The position numbers and the translations under genes are program-made. This document shows, in pieces, positions 7,934 through 16,215 of a stretch of DNA of 50,708 nucleotides. This stretch comes from Acidobacteriota bacterium. Its GTDB lineage: Bacteria > Acidobacteriota > Vicinamibacteria > Vicinamibacterales > CAVVIG01. The stretch spans positions 1-50,708 of the forward strand of contig JADZED010000031.1 in NCBI GenBank assembly GCA_020850715.1. Direction: 5' to 3'. The notes under the pieces were generated by a model. That model saw nothing but the letters and a program-made list of their open reading frames with translations. It had not been told where the DNA came from and did not search any database. The stretch's first letter is position 1. Each line of letters opens with the position of its first letter.

Positions 7934-8809
7934 TCAGCCCGAACCGGCTGCCGCCGCGGCGATCGACCTGAGCGGAACGATTGTCTCGACACCGTCCGAC
8001 CGCGGCCGGCCCTGGTCGGCGCCGCCCCTTCCGATCCGCGAGCGCAATTCCGCCGGCGGATTCAGCCGGGCGTCCAGCAGATGCCGCGGCGCGACGTTCG
8101 ACAGGGCTTTCAGCATCGACGTCTTCACGCCTGGATGCTCCAGCTCGAGCTGCATGAGCAGCTTCTTCAGGCGCTGCCGCTGCAGGCTGAGGTCGCCGCA
8201 GGCCGGGCAGCAGCACCCGACGATCGGCAGCGCCGATTCCCGGCAGTACTGACGCGCCTCGTCCTCGCCGACGTGCACGAACGGCCGGATCACCACGTGC
8301 GACCCGTCGTCGGACACCAGCTTTGCCGGCATCGCCTTCAGCGCACCGGCGAAGAAGAGGTTCAGCAACAGCGTCTCGATGAAGTCGTCGGCGTGATGGC
8401 CGAGCGCGATCCTGGTCGCGCCGATCTCGCCGGCAATGCGGTACAGGACGCCGCGTCGCAGTCGCGCGCACAGCGAGCACGGCGTGGCGCCATCGTCGAG
8501 CAGGTCGTCGATCGTCTCGCCGATCCCGGTGTGCTCGATCCGGTACTCCCAGCCGCGCGTCTCGCAGGTCCGGGCGATGAGGTCGTGCCTGTAGTCCTTG
8601 TAGCCCGAGTCGACGTTGACGGCGACGATCGAGAAACGGATGGGTGCGCGCTGGCGCAGCACGTCGAGGATCTGCAGCAGCGCCCAGCTGTCCTTGCCGC
8701 CCGAGAGGCCCACCATCACGCGGTCGCCGTCTTCGATCAGCCCGTAGTCGACGATCGCCTTCGTCGTCTTCTTCGCAATTCTCGCTTCCAGTTCGGAGCG
8801 ATAACCCAT
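7934..8809 (-). CDS. ttcA: tRNA 2-thiocytidine synthetase TtcA (PP-loop ATPase)
   Basis: An iron-sulfur PP-loop enzyme that thiolates C32 of some tRNAs. The 291-residue product carries the PP-loop SGGKDS (36-41) and the paired Cys motif CSLC (Cys110, Cys113) followed by ARLRRG. The third cluster ligand region is CCCPAC (198-203), together matching the TtcA group 1 pattern. GHHADDFIETLLLN (136-149) is the usual second ATP-binding block. The C-terminal 40 residues are variable. The start MGYRSELEARI at 8809 was preferred; an upstream in-frame start would add 16 unconserved residues. It is last in a same-strand run after the GT4 gene (11-bp gap). Confidence 0.9.
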   Translation of the reverse strand: MGYRSELEARIAKKTTKAIVDYGLIEDGDRVMVGLSGGKDSWALLQILDVLRQRAPIRFSIVAVNVDSGYKDYRHDLIARTCETRGWEYRIEHTGIGETIDDLLDDGATPCSLCARLRRGVLYRIAGEIGATRIALGHHADDFIETLLLNLFFAGALKAMPAKLVSDDGSHVVIRPFVHVGEDEARQYCRESALPIVGCCCPACGDLSLQRQRLKKLLMQLELEHPGVKTSMLKALSNVAPRHLLDARLNPPAELRSRIGRGGADQGRPRSDGVETIVPLRSIAAAAAGSG

Positions 8810-8820
8810 GGGAGTCGATT

Positions 8821-9861
8821 CTAGACCGAAACGAGGGCGCGCACGACGGCACGCCATGACATCGCCGACGCGCGGGCGGCGCCGCCGGCGCCGAGCCGCT
8901 CGGCCAGCGCCCGATCGTCGACCAGCCGCGCCATCGCCCCGGCGATGGCCGAAGGCGTCGGATCGCAGACGAAGCCCGATTCACCGTCGGCGACGAGTTC
9001 CACGGGGCCGCCGCTGTCCCTGCAGGTGACGACCGCCTTGCGCGACGCAAACGCCTCGACGGTGACGAAGCCGTAGTCCTCCTCGATCGGCGTGAAGCAG
9101 ACCGCGCGGCAGCGCGCGAGGTGATCGACGAGCGCGCGATCGTCGATCGCGCCGAGGAATCGCGCGCGTTCGGCCACCTGCAGCGTCGCCGCGAGGCGCT
9201 CCAGCTCCGCGCGACAGTCGCCGTCGCCGACGATGAGCAGCCGCACGCGTTGCGCCGCGGGCTCGGCGATCGCCCGGATGGCCAGGTCCACCCGCTTGTG
9301 CGGCGTCAGCCTCGACACGACGAGGATCTCCGGGCCGTAGCCGTCGCAGCGATACGGGCGCTGCGGGGGCGGCGGCAGCAGAACCTCGGCACGGATCCCG
9401 AAGTCGTCCAGCAGCCGTCGCTGGATGGTCTGCGACTGCGCGACGACGCGACGCACGTGCCGCCCGAGCAGGTAGCGATCGGCGGCGTGCGTCAGGACCC
9501 TGCGCATCGACTCCTTCGCCCTGTTCGGCGCCGAGATCGACGATGAGAACGCGGGCCAGCGGTCGTAGTATTCCCGCATCGTATGGTTGAGCCAGCACAC
9601 GTGCCGGGGATGTCGCACGGCGTAGCTCGGATATCGCAGGCTGATCACCTGGTCCACCGTGCGGCCCTCGATCCGGCGCACGTCGTACCGGAGATTCGCG
9701 AGATAGCTCCGGGTCTGCCGCCCGAAACCGAAGTCGGGGGTGACGACGAGCCGGGCGTCGTACCCGGCATCGCGCGCGGCCCGCACCAGCGACCGCGCGA
9801 TCACCATATGGCCGCCCTCCACGCCAGCAGGGCTGGACGTCACGACGGCGAGCAGGGCCAT
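8821..9861 (-). CDS. GT4-family glycosyltransferase
   Basis: A 346-residue cytoplasmic glycosyltransferase of GT-B fold. The N-terminal acceptor domain opens LLAVVTSSPAGVEGGHMVIARSL, the gly-rich loop of GT4 enzymes. The C-terminal donor domain has EILVVSRLTPHKRVDLAIRA, VGDGDCRAELERLA and the E-x7-E-type motif EEDYGFVTVEAFA near residues 275-287. It probably adds a sugar from a nucleotide-sugar to an envelope glycan; donor and acceptor are not readable from sequence. It is preceded by an acetyltransferase, an epimerase, a methyltransferase and another GT4 on the same strand, an apparent five-gene operon. The ATG at 9861 lies two bases after the acetyltransferase stop. Confidence 0.85.
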   Translation of the reverse strand: MALLAVVTSSPAGVEGGHMVIARSLVRAARDAGYDARLVVTPDFGFGRQTRSYLANLRYDVRRIEGRTVDQVISLRYPSYAVRHPRHVCWLNHTMREYYDRWPAFSSSISAPNRAKESMRRVLTHAADRYLLGRHVRRVVAQSQTIQRRLLDDFGIRAEVLLPPPPQRPYRCDGYGPEILVVSRLTPHKRVDLAIRAIAEPAAQRVRLLIVGDGDCRAELERLAATLQVAERARFLGAIDDRALVDHLARCRAVCFTPIEEDYGFVTVEAFASRKAVVTCRDSGGPVELVADGESGFVCDPTPSAIAGAMARLVDDRALAERLGAGGAARASAMSWRAVVRALVSV

Positions 9862-9863
9862 GG

Positions 9864-10598
9864 TCAGGACGTGCGCGCCGGGAGGGTGCGCGCGGGGACG
9901 CCGACGGCGACCGCACCCGCCGCGACGTGGTCGCGCACCACGGCTCCCGCGCCCACGATCGCCCGATCGCCGATACGCACCCCGTCGAGGATCTTCGCGC
10001 CCGCCCCGAGCCATGCGCCTTCGCCGATCTCGACGCCGCGCGAGATCCGCGCCTGCTCGAGCACCGACAGCGTCCGGTCGCCCGCGTCGTGATCGCCGCC
10101 GATCACATAGGTATAGGCCGCCAGCAGCGTGTTGCGCCCGATCGAGACCCGGCTCGCCGAGAACACCTCGCAATTGAAGCCGATGTTCACGCCGTCGCCC
10201 AGCTCGATGTCGCCGCTCTTGCACGACAGAATCGTGTTGCGGCCGACAAAGACGCCGCTGCCGATCCTGATGCCCAGATTGCCGGTGCCCTTTGCGTCGA
10301 GCAGGCAGTGATCGTCGATGAGGACATTGTCGCCGACGTGGATCTTGTGGGGATGGCGCAGCGCGACGCCATGGCCGAAGATCACGTTCCGCCCGCACGA
10401 GCCGAGCAGCGCAGGATACAGCAGCCTGCGAAGCGCCAGGCCGAACGCCCCTACGCGCGCCTGGGCGAGCGACACGATCGCCTCGTACTTCAAGAGCGCG
10501 CCGAGGCCCGGGCGGCCGACGACGAGCTCGGCATACCTGGCGCGGGCCGACCTGCCCGGGGCAAACAGCTGCTCCTGCGCCTTCTCGATCACAGCCAT
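9864..10598 (-). CDS. Hexapeptide-repeat (left-handed beta-helix) acyltransferase
   Basis: A 244-residue protein whose residues about 75-240 are imperfect hexapeptide repeats (for example IHVGDNVLIDDHCLLDAKG, IRIGSGVFVGRNTILS, VEIGEGAWLGAGAKILDGVRIGDRAIVGAGAVV), the left-handed beta-helix of acetyl-CoA-dependent O-acetyltransferases. It ends VAVGVPARTL, the usual closing motif. It probably acetylates a sugar in the glycan made by the neighbouring genes. ATG at 10598; the start overlaps the end of the upstream epimerase gene by ten bases. The acyl donor and target sugar are unknown. Confidence 0.82.
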   Translation of the reverse strand: MAVIEKAQEQLFAPGRSARARYAELVVGRPGLGALLKYEAIVSLAQARVGAFGLALRRLLYPALLGSCGRNVIFGHGVALRHPHKIHVGDNVLIDDHCLLDAKGTGNLGIRIGSGVFVGRNTILSCKSGDIELGDGVNIGFNCEVFSASRVSIGRNTLLAAYTYVIGGDHDAGDRTLSVLEQARISRGVEIGEGAWLGAGAKILDGVRIGDRAIVGAGAVVRDHVAAGAVAVGVPARTLPARTS

Positions 10599-11578
10599 CC
10601 CCTGGCGCGGTACCCGTCGAGCGTGCGTCCGATGCCCTCGCGAAGACCGATCCGCGGCGCGAAGCCGATCTCGACTCGCGCACGGCCGATGTCGAATGCG
10701 CGGCTCTTCGTGAAGAAATCGACGCGGCGGCGGTAGATCGGCGGCTCGACGCCCAACGGCGCGCAGATCGCCTCGCAGGCGGCGCCGGCGAGCCAGAACG
10801 GCCAGACCGGCAGATGCAGCGCCGGCGGCCGCACGCCCGCCACCTCCGCCACGATCCGCACCAGTTCGTTGAGCGTCGTCACTTCTCCGCCGGCGAGGAT
10901 GTAGGTGCGGTTGGCAGCCGCCGGGTGCTCGCCGCACAAGCGGAAGCCTTCGACCAGATCGTCGATGTAGGTCAGATGGTAATGGATCTCGCCGCGGCCG
11001 AGGATCGGAAAGCGGCCGCGAGCGATCCCCCTGAACAGCTTCAGCAGCCGGCGATCGCCCGGCCCATAGATCCCGCTCGGCCTGACGACGGTGACCTCGA
11101 TGCCGCGCCGTGCGCCGGCGTCCCGCGCCAGCCGCTCTCCTTCGAGCTTGGTCGCCTGATAGATGTCGCCCGGACGAAGCGGTGCATCCTCGTCGGCCGG
11201 TGGATGCTCGACGTCGCCGTGCACGCCGACCGTGCTGCAATGGACGACGCGGCGGACGCCCGCGTCGGCGGCCGCGTCGACGAGCGCCCCGACGGCAGTG
11301 GCGTTGATCGCGCGATAGTCCGCGGACCGGATGGCCGCGGTCCGATAGGCGGCTGCCACGTGGTAGACGATGTCGATCCCGGCCATCGCCGCACGCACGG
11401 CCGCCGCATCACGGAGGTCGCCCTGGCGCAGCCCTATCCCTGCGGCAGCCAGGTCGGTGGCGCGATCCGCCTGCCGCACGAACGCCTGGACGTTGCGCGT
11501 CCCGTCGTTCCCCGCGGCGAGCGACCGGGCGAGGTGCCCGCCGGTGAAGCCGGTCGCGCCGGTGACTAGAATGCGCAC
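10589..11578 (-). CDS. NAD-dependent epimerase/dehydratase (extended SDR)
   Basis: A 329-residue Rossmann protein: the NAD-binding motif VTGATGFTGGHLA (GxxGxxG) is at residues 5-17, the catalytic Tyr and Lys are in YQATK near residues 137-141, and a Ser/Thr lies in HCSTVGVHG. It resembles sugar-nucleotide epimerases and the NAD(P)-dependent hopanoid or sterol dehydrogenase branch (HpnA-like), so the substrate is uncertain. The neighbours favour a nucleotide sugar. GTG start at 11578, overlapping the upstream methyltransferase gene by 13 bases, so translation is probably coupled. Confidence 0.8.
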   Translation of the reverse strand: MRILVTGATGFTGGHLARSLAAGNDGTRNVQAFVRQADRATDLAAAGIGLRQGDLRDAAAVRAAMAGIDIVYHVAAAYRTAAIRSADYRAINATAVGALVDAAADAGVRRVVHCSTVGVHGDVEHPPADEDAPLRPGDIYQATKLEGERLARDAGARRGIEVTVVRPSGIYGPGDRRLLKLFRGIARGRFPILGRGEIHYHLTYIDDLVEGFRLCGEHPAAANRTYILAGGEVTTLNELVRIVAEVAGVRPPALHLPVWPFWLAGAACEAICAPLGVEPPIYRRRVDFFTKSRAFDIGRARVEIGFAPRIGLREGIGRTLDGYRARGWL

Positions 11579-12321
11579 CGTTCGGCGACGAGCGTGACCG
11601 GCGAGCCGAACACGCGCCGCAGCCCGACGCGGTCCAGACCGCCCTCGAGGGTGAGCGTGAACCTCTGGGAGCCGATCAGCCGGTGAAAGGCGATCGGCAG
11701 CACGAATTGCCGGTGAACCGATCGGATGGTGAACCCGGAACGATCGAAGGCGTCGGCAATGTCCCGGTCGGCGAAGACGCGGTACGGCTCGGTTCTGGCG
11801 CCCGCCGCGTAGCGAATCCGCCGCCAGACCGACTCCAGGTGGGCGGCGCCGCGCGACGACGGGTAGTCGACGATGACGAGCCGCTCGGATACGCGGCACA
11901 GTTCGGCGATGCAGCGCCGCCAGTGGGGCGCGTGCATCAGCACCCGCAGGCTGATCGCGACGTCGAACGCGCGGTCGGGGAAATCGAGCTCGTGGGCATC
12001 GCCGCGCACGAAGCGTACCTTCAGCCCCTCGGCGGCTGCCCGCTGCCGCGCCACGGCGAGCATCTGTTCGGACGCGTCGACGCCGGTGACGAAGGCGCCG
12101 CCCCGGGCGAATTGCAGCGCGGCGCGCCCCGTACCGGTGCCGACATCCAGAATTGGCCGCTCGGCGACGCGCCCGACCATGTTCGAGAGAGCGCGCGCCT
12201 GCATGGCCGCGACCAGGGCGCCGACCGGCCCGCCGAAACGGCGATCGTCGAACGAGCGCGCCATCGCCGGATCCGCGTAGGCCGTGTAGCTGTAATGGTC
12301 TTCGGACGGCCGCGTCCTCAC
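11566..12321 (-). CDS. SAM-dependent methyltransferase
   Basis: A 251-residue class I methyltransferase. Motif I is ILDVGTGTGRAALQ; the following motifs are VTGVDASEQML, VRFVRGDAHELDFPDRAFDVAISLRVLMHAP and ERLVIVDYPS. The N-terminal region (HYSYTAYADPAMARSFD) is typical of UbiE/Methyltransf_25 enzymes. It may methylate a sugar or lipid intermediate of the surrounding glycan operon. The GTG start at 12321 overlaps the stop of the upstream GT4 gene by four bases (GTGA), which makes co-translation likely. Confidence 0.8.
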   Translation of the reverse strand: MRTRPSEDHYSYTAYADPAMARSFDDRRFGGPVGALVAAMQARALSNMVGRVAERPILDVGTGTGRAALQFARGGAFVTGVDASEQMLAVARQRAAAEGLKVRFVRGDAHELDFPDRAFDVAISLRVLMHAPHWRRCIAELCRVSERLVIVDYPSSRGAAHLESVWRRIRYAAGARTEPYRVFADRDIADAFDRSGFTIRSVHRQFVLPIAFHRLIGSQRFTLTLEGGLDRVGLRRVFGSPVTLVAERCAF

Positions 12322-13526
12322 GCGACGTCCTCCTTCACCGCGTGCGCGGGCGCTGCGGGTGCGAAGAGGGCGGCGCAGGCGCGCCGGGTGCGGTCGAGGT
12401 AGGCTGCCTCGCTGTACTTCGTCTCGGCCAGCCGGCGCGCGGCGTCGCCCAGCGCACGGGCACGGCCCGGGTCGGCCAGGCCGGCCAGGATGCCGGCGCC
12501 GAACTCCCGCGCGGAGGCGCCGGTCAGGATCGCCGTGTCGTCGTCGAGCACCTGCGTGTGCGTGAGCAGCCGGGTCGCCACAATGGCCTTCCCCGACCGC
12601 AGGTACTGGTAGATCTTGAGCGGCGTGTTCGTGCCGCGCGATCGCGGCGACACGAGCAGGTCGGCGGCGTGCAGGTACGCCGGAATCTCGCCGGCCGGAC
12701 GCTCGCCGGCGAAGATCGCGGCGCCGCCAAGGCCGGCCGCCCGCGCCTGTGCGCGCGCCCGTTCCACCTGGTCCGGCTTGCCGCCGGCCAGCACGAGCCG
12801 CGCGTCGGGGCGGACCGCGCGAACCAGGGCCATCGCATCGAACAGCAGATCGAGCCCCTGGTAGGCCTCGAACGTACCCGTGTACAGGACCATCGGTTCG
12901 GCGGGGCCCAGGCCGAGGGTGCGGCGAACCGCGGCCGCGTCTCCTGCCGTCGCCGCTTGGCCGGCTGAGCCGGGCGCGTTCTCGATCAGCACGGTGTGCG
13001 CCGAAGGGTCAATGTCGCGGACGGTCTCCTCGAGCGCCGGACAGATCACGACCACCACGCGCGAGCGGCGGATCATCTGCCGCTCGAGCGCGCGGAAGAT
13101 CGCCCGGAGCGAGCCGGAACCGCTGAACGCGAAATTCGTGAGCTGCTGCGGCAGGCTCGAGTGCATGTCGTAGAGATGCGGCACGCGGAGCACTGCAGCG
13201 AGCACGATTCCGATCAGCCCCCCTTCTTCGTGCGAATGGACGGCGTCGTAGCGTTCGCTCCAGGCGCGCCGGAAGGCGGCAAGCGCGAGCAGGATGTCCA
13301 GCGGCACCTTCGCGAGCGACGGTCCGATCCTGACGCGATGGACCAGCGGCGGCCGCAGGCTCCGGAATACGCGCAGCCCCGGCATCGATACGTCCTGGCC
13401 GAACGGATAGGTGACGAGGTCGACCTGGTGCCCCAGTTCAGTGAGCGCACGGATGCGGTGGAACTCGCTGAACGGGGTGCCCCGCGGCTCGAAGAACGGC
13501 TCGGGAGCGATCATCAGAATGCGCAC
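12318..13526 (-). CDS. GT4-family glycosyltransferase
   Basis: First gene of the five-gene operon on the minus strand. The 402-residue product opens RILMIAPEPFFEPRGTPFSEFHRIRAL, the GT4 glycine-rich loop. It has YDAVHSHEEGG in the acceptor domain and, in the donor domain, VLYTGTFEAYQGLDLLFDAM, IFAGERPAGEIPAYLHAADLLVSP and the nucleotide-binding NTPLKIYQYLRSGKAIVATRL. The segment PHLYDMHSSLPQQL suggests the GT4 subgroup acting on membrane-linked acceptors. GTG start at 13526, with a TACAAT hexamer 24 bases upstream. It is divergent from the AglD-like membrane gene; 32 bp separate the two starts. Confidence 0.85.
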   Translation of the reverse strand: MRILMIAPEPFFEPRGTPFSEFHRIRALTELGHQVDLVTYPFGQDVSMPGLRVFRSLRPPLVHRVRIGPSLAKVPLDILLALAAFRRAWSERYDAVHSHEEGGLIGIVLAAVLRVPHLYDMHSSLPQQLTNFAFSGSGSLRAIFRALERQMIRRSRVVVVICPALEETVRDIDPSAHTVLIENAPGSAGQAATAGDAAAVRRTLGLGPAEPMVLYTGTFEAYQGLDLLFDAMALVRAVRPDARLVLAGGKPDQVERARAQARAAGLGGAAIFAGERPAGEIPAYLHAADLLVSPRSRGTNTPLKIYQYLRSGKAIVATRLLTHTQVLDDDTAILTGASAREFGAGILAGLADPGRARALGDAARRLAETKYSEAAYLDRTRRACAALFAPAAPAHAVKEDVA

Positions 13527-13550
13527 GGATGTAGGATTTTCGCACGAAAC

Positions 13551-13556
13551 ATTGTA
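13551..13556 (-). promoter_or_regulatory. -10-like hexamer TACAAT of the GT4 operon
   Basis: On the minus strand TACAAT lies 24 bases before the GTG at 13526, inside the 32-bp gap to the divergent membrane-protein gene. A matching -35 is not evident. Confidence 0.35.
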
Positions 13557-13558
13557 GA

Positions 13559-14572
13559 GTGACGACTCCCGTCCACTTCCAGATGGCCGATCTACGCGAG
13601 GAACCCGCCGCTGTTTCTCCCAGGCGGCGCCACGTCGTGCTGGCGCTCAAGATCGGCGTCAGCCTCATTCTGCTCGCGCTCCTCTTCTCGCGGCTCGAAG
13701 GCGACCGGCTCTGGCAGATCGCCCGGGGTGCCTCGATCGCCTGGCTGGCGGCGGCGCTGCTGGTCTACGGCCTGAACGTCCTCGCCGCGGTGTGGCGCTG
13801 GCGGATCCTGCTCGCCGCGCAGGCGGTCGCCGTCAGCGGACCCTCGCTGCTCGGCTCGTACCTCGTCGCCACGTTCTTCAACAATTTTCTTCCGAGCAAC
13901 ATCGGGGGCGACGTCATCCGCATCCGTGACACCGCCGGCCCGGCCGGTTCCAAGACGCTCGCCACGCTCGTCGTCCTCGCCGACCGGGTGCTCGGCCTGC
14001 TGGCGCTGGTGCTGGTGGCCGCGGCGGGCGCGTCGGCCGCCGCGGGCCTCCCGGCGCGCGTGCCGCTGCCCATCTGGCCGTCGTGGCTCTGGGCCGGATT
14101 CGTGGCGGCGGCGATGACGGCGGCGCCTGCCGTGATCGCGCCCGATGGCTTCGGCCGACTGCTGCAGCCGCTCACGGTGCTGCACCCCGAGTGGGTGGGC
14201 GATCGGATCGACCGGCTGACCGGCGTCCTGACCCGCTTCCGCCGGCGTCCGGGATCCATCGCCTCGTGCTTCGCGGCCGCTGTGCTCGTCCAGGCGTCGA
14301 TGGTCGTCTTCTACCTGATGATCGCGTACGCGCTGCACCTGCGCGCCGGCCTCTGGGACCTCGTCGTCATCGTGCCCATTTCATTCATCGTGCAGATGCT
14401 GCCGGTGTCGGTGAACGGCTTCGGCGTGCGCGAGGCGACCTTCTCGCTCTACTTCACCCGGATCGGCCTGCCGATCGAATCGGCGGTCGTGATGTCGCTG
14501 GCCGGCGCCGCGCTGATGATGCTGTTCTCGATCAGCGGCGCCGTCGTCTGGTTCGCCCGCGGCCACCGGTAG
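13559..14572 (+). CDS. AglD/LPG-synthase-type integral membrane protein (UPF0104)
   Basis: A 337-residue polytopic protein with about eight hydrophobic segments, of the lysylphosphatidylglycerol-synthase transmembrane/UPF0104 family. Hallmarks are VALKIGVSLILLALLF at the first helix, FFNNFLPSNIGGDVIR near residues 100-115 and MLPVSVNGFGVREATF near residue 280. Members are proposed to flip or handle polyprenyl-linked or glycolipid intermediates, which fits the neighbouring glycosyltransferases. The start could be GTG at 13559 (used here) or ATG at 13583; the latter would shorten the cytoplasmic tail by eight residues. It converges with the next minus-strand gene with an eight-base gap. Confidence 0.85.
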   Translation: MTTPVHFQMADLREEPAAVSPRRRHVVLALKIGVSLILLALLFSRLEGDRLWQIARGASIAWLAAALLVYGLNVLAAVWRWRILLAAQAVAVSGPSLLGSYLVATFFNNFLPSNIGGDVIRIRDTAGPAGSKTLATLVVLADRVLGLLALVLVAAAGASAAAGLPARVPLPIWPSWLWAGFVAAAMTAAPAVIAPDGFGRLLQPLTVLHPEWVGDRIDRLTGVLTRFRRRPGSIASCFAAAVLVQASMVVFYLMIAYALHLRAGLWDLVVIVPISFIVQMLPVSVNGFGVREATFSLYFTRIGLPIESAVVMSLAGAALMMLFSISGAVVWFARGHR

Positions 14573-14580
14573 CGGTCGCG

Positions 14581-16215
14581 CTACGGCGGAAAGCTCACGA
14601 TCTCGTACAGCCTCGTCGCGTCATCCTGGTACAGCGGCCGGAGGTGCGCCGAAAACTCCTCGAGACGCTTCATCACGTCGTGCCGGTTTTCGGCGTTGTA
14701 GCCGTTGAGGTGGATGATGGCGTAGCGCACGCGGCCGGGCTCGAGGATCTTGAACGCGTCGCGGCTCGGGAATGGCGCCAGCGTCATCACGTGCTCGTAG
14801 AAGTCGGACGGCACGTAGTCGCTGTACCCGTTCACGAGCGGCATCCAGTGCGCCGTCGACGCGAGCATGTATTTCGCGTGCTGGTAGAGGCCGACCTGCG
14901 GATAGTAGAACGGCGTCTCGATCACCGGTCCTGGCGGAAGCGTCGCAAGCGTCCGGTACACCGGCGCGACCGGGATCGCGTCCGGCAGCCGCAGCGGGAC
15001 ACGCAGTTCCGCGCAGGTCACGATCGCGAGGGCGGCGCCCACGAGGGTCGCGTGGCGGCTCGCCTGGAGGAGCCGGCGGATGCCGAGCGCCGCCAGCACT
15101 GCGAGGCCAAACGCCACGACCAGCCCGAAGCGGCTCGGCACCCGCAGCCAGGCGAATGGAGGCACGGCGGCATACAGCGCGCTGTAGAGCCCCGCGCGCG
15201 GGCCGAACGACGCCCAGAACGAGAGCGCCGTGAGTCCGCCATAGATGGCGACCGTCTCGCGATCACGGCGCGTCCTGACCAGAAAGACCGCCCCGGCGCC
15301 GAAGAGGGTCGCGACGATCCCGGGAAAGTTCACGTCGCTCCAGCGCGGCAGATACTGGAGCAGCCAGGCGTGGGCCGTCGCCGCGCTCGCCGCGTACGAG
15401 CTCCAGTTGGCGGCATAGTGGCCGGCGTCCTCCAGCGTGCGCGTGAAGCCGCGCGAGCGCAGATCCGCAAACGGCAGATAGAACGGGCCGACAATGAGGC
15501 CGGCGACCAGCGCCCCTGCGGCCAGTCCCGACCAGTACCGGTGGTCGCGCCACAGCCGCCGGGTCCCCGCGCAGACGATCGCGGCGAAACCGACCATCAG
15601 CAGCACGAAGACGCCATAGTAGCCGGACCATAGGGCTTCGGCCGCCATCGCCGCGCCGAGGGCGGCGCCACGCCCCAGGGTCGGACGATCGACGAGGCGG
15701 TGAAACGCGAGCATCGCGAACGGGATCCAGAGCGTCATCAACGCCTGCACCTGCGCGAGGTGCGCGAAGATGTGCGGGCAGAACGCGAAGCAGAGGGCCG
15801 ACACCGCGGCGGCGCGGCGATCGCCGGCGAGATATCGCACCAGGTAGTACATGCCGGCCGCCGCCAGCACGAACGACACGAGCACGGCAGCGTTGTGGGC
15901 GGCGTAGGGGTTACGGGTGAGCCAGTAGATCGGCGCCGCAACCAGCCCCGCGCCGATGTTCGCCTCCGAGTAGGCCAGCGTGCCGGTGTGCGGGTAGAAG
16001 ATGTTCGCGTCGAAGAGATGGCGCGGATCGGCGATGAGCGTACGCGCGACCCAGGCGACGTTCCAGATCGAGAACTGGCCGTCGGCCTGATCCACGCGGC
16101 CGACGCTCCCGAGCCTGAACGCGAGCGGATAGGTCAGTGCGGCGGTCGCGGCGGCGCTTGCGGCGCCGACCAGCGCGGCTTCGCGCCAGCCGCGGCCGTC
16201 AGTCTCCGGTGTCAC
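14581..16215 (-). CDS. Polytopic GT-C-like membrane protein
   Basis: A 544-residue membrane protein with about ten to twelve hydrophobic spans followed by a soluble C-terminal region (residues about 400-544). The first external loop has VDQADGQFSIWNVAWVART with Asp42 and Asp45 where GT-C enzymes carry their catalytic acidic pair, and FYPHTGTLAYSEANIGAGL follows. It resembles uncharacterised membrane proteins found beside glycosyltransferases in environmental genomes; sugar transfer from a polyprenyl-phosphate donor is plausible but not shown. The GTG start at 16215 overlaps the upstream membrane gene by four bases (GTGA), so the pair is co-translated. Confidence 0.7.
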   Translation of the reverse strand: MTPETDGRGWREAALVGAASAAATAALTYPLAFRLGSVGRVDQADGQFSIWNVAWVARTLIADPRHLFDANIFYPHTGTLAYSEANIGAGLVAAPIYWLTRNPYAAHNAAVLVSFVLAAAGMYYLVRYLAGDRRAAAVSALCFAFCPHIFAHLAQVQALMTLWIPFAMLAFHRLVDRPTLGRGAALGAAMAAEALWSGYYGVFVLLMVGFAAIVCAGTRRLWRDHRYWSGLAAGALVAGLIVGPFYLPFADLRSRGFTRTLEDAGHYAANWSSYAASAATAHAWLLQYLPRWSDVNFPGIVATLFGAGAVFLVRTRRDRETVAIYGGLTALSFWASFGPRAGLYSALYAAVPPFAWLRVPSRFGLVVAFGLAVLAALGIRRLLQASRHATLVGAALAIVTCAELRVPLRLPDAIPVAPVYRTLATLPPGPVIETPFYYPQVGLYQHAKYMLASTAHWMPLVNGYSDYVPSDFYEHVMTLAPFPSRDAFKILEPGRVRYAIIHLNGYNAENRHDVMKRLEEFSAHLRPLYQDDATRLYEIVSFPP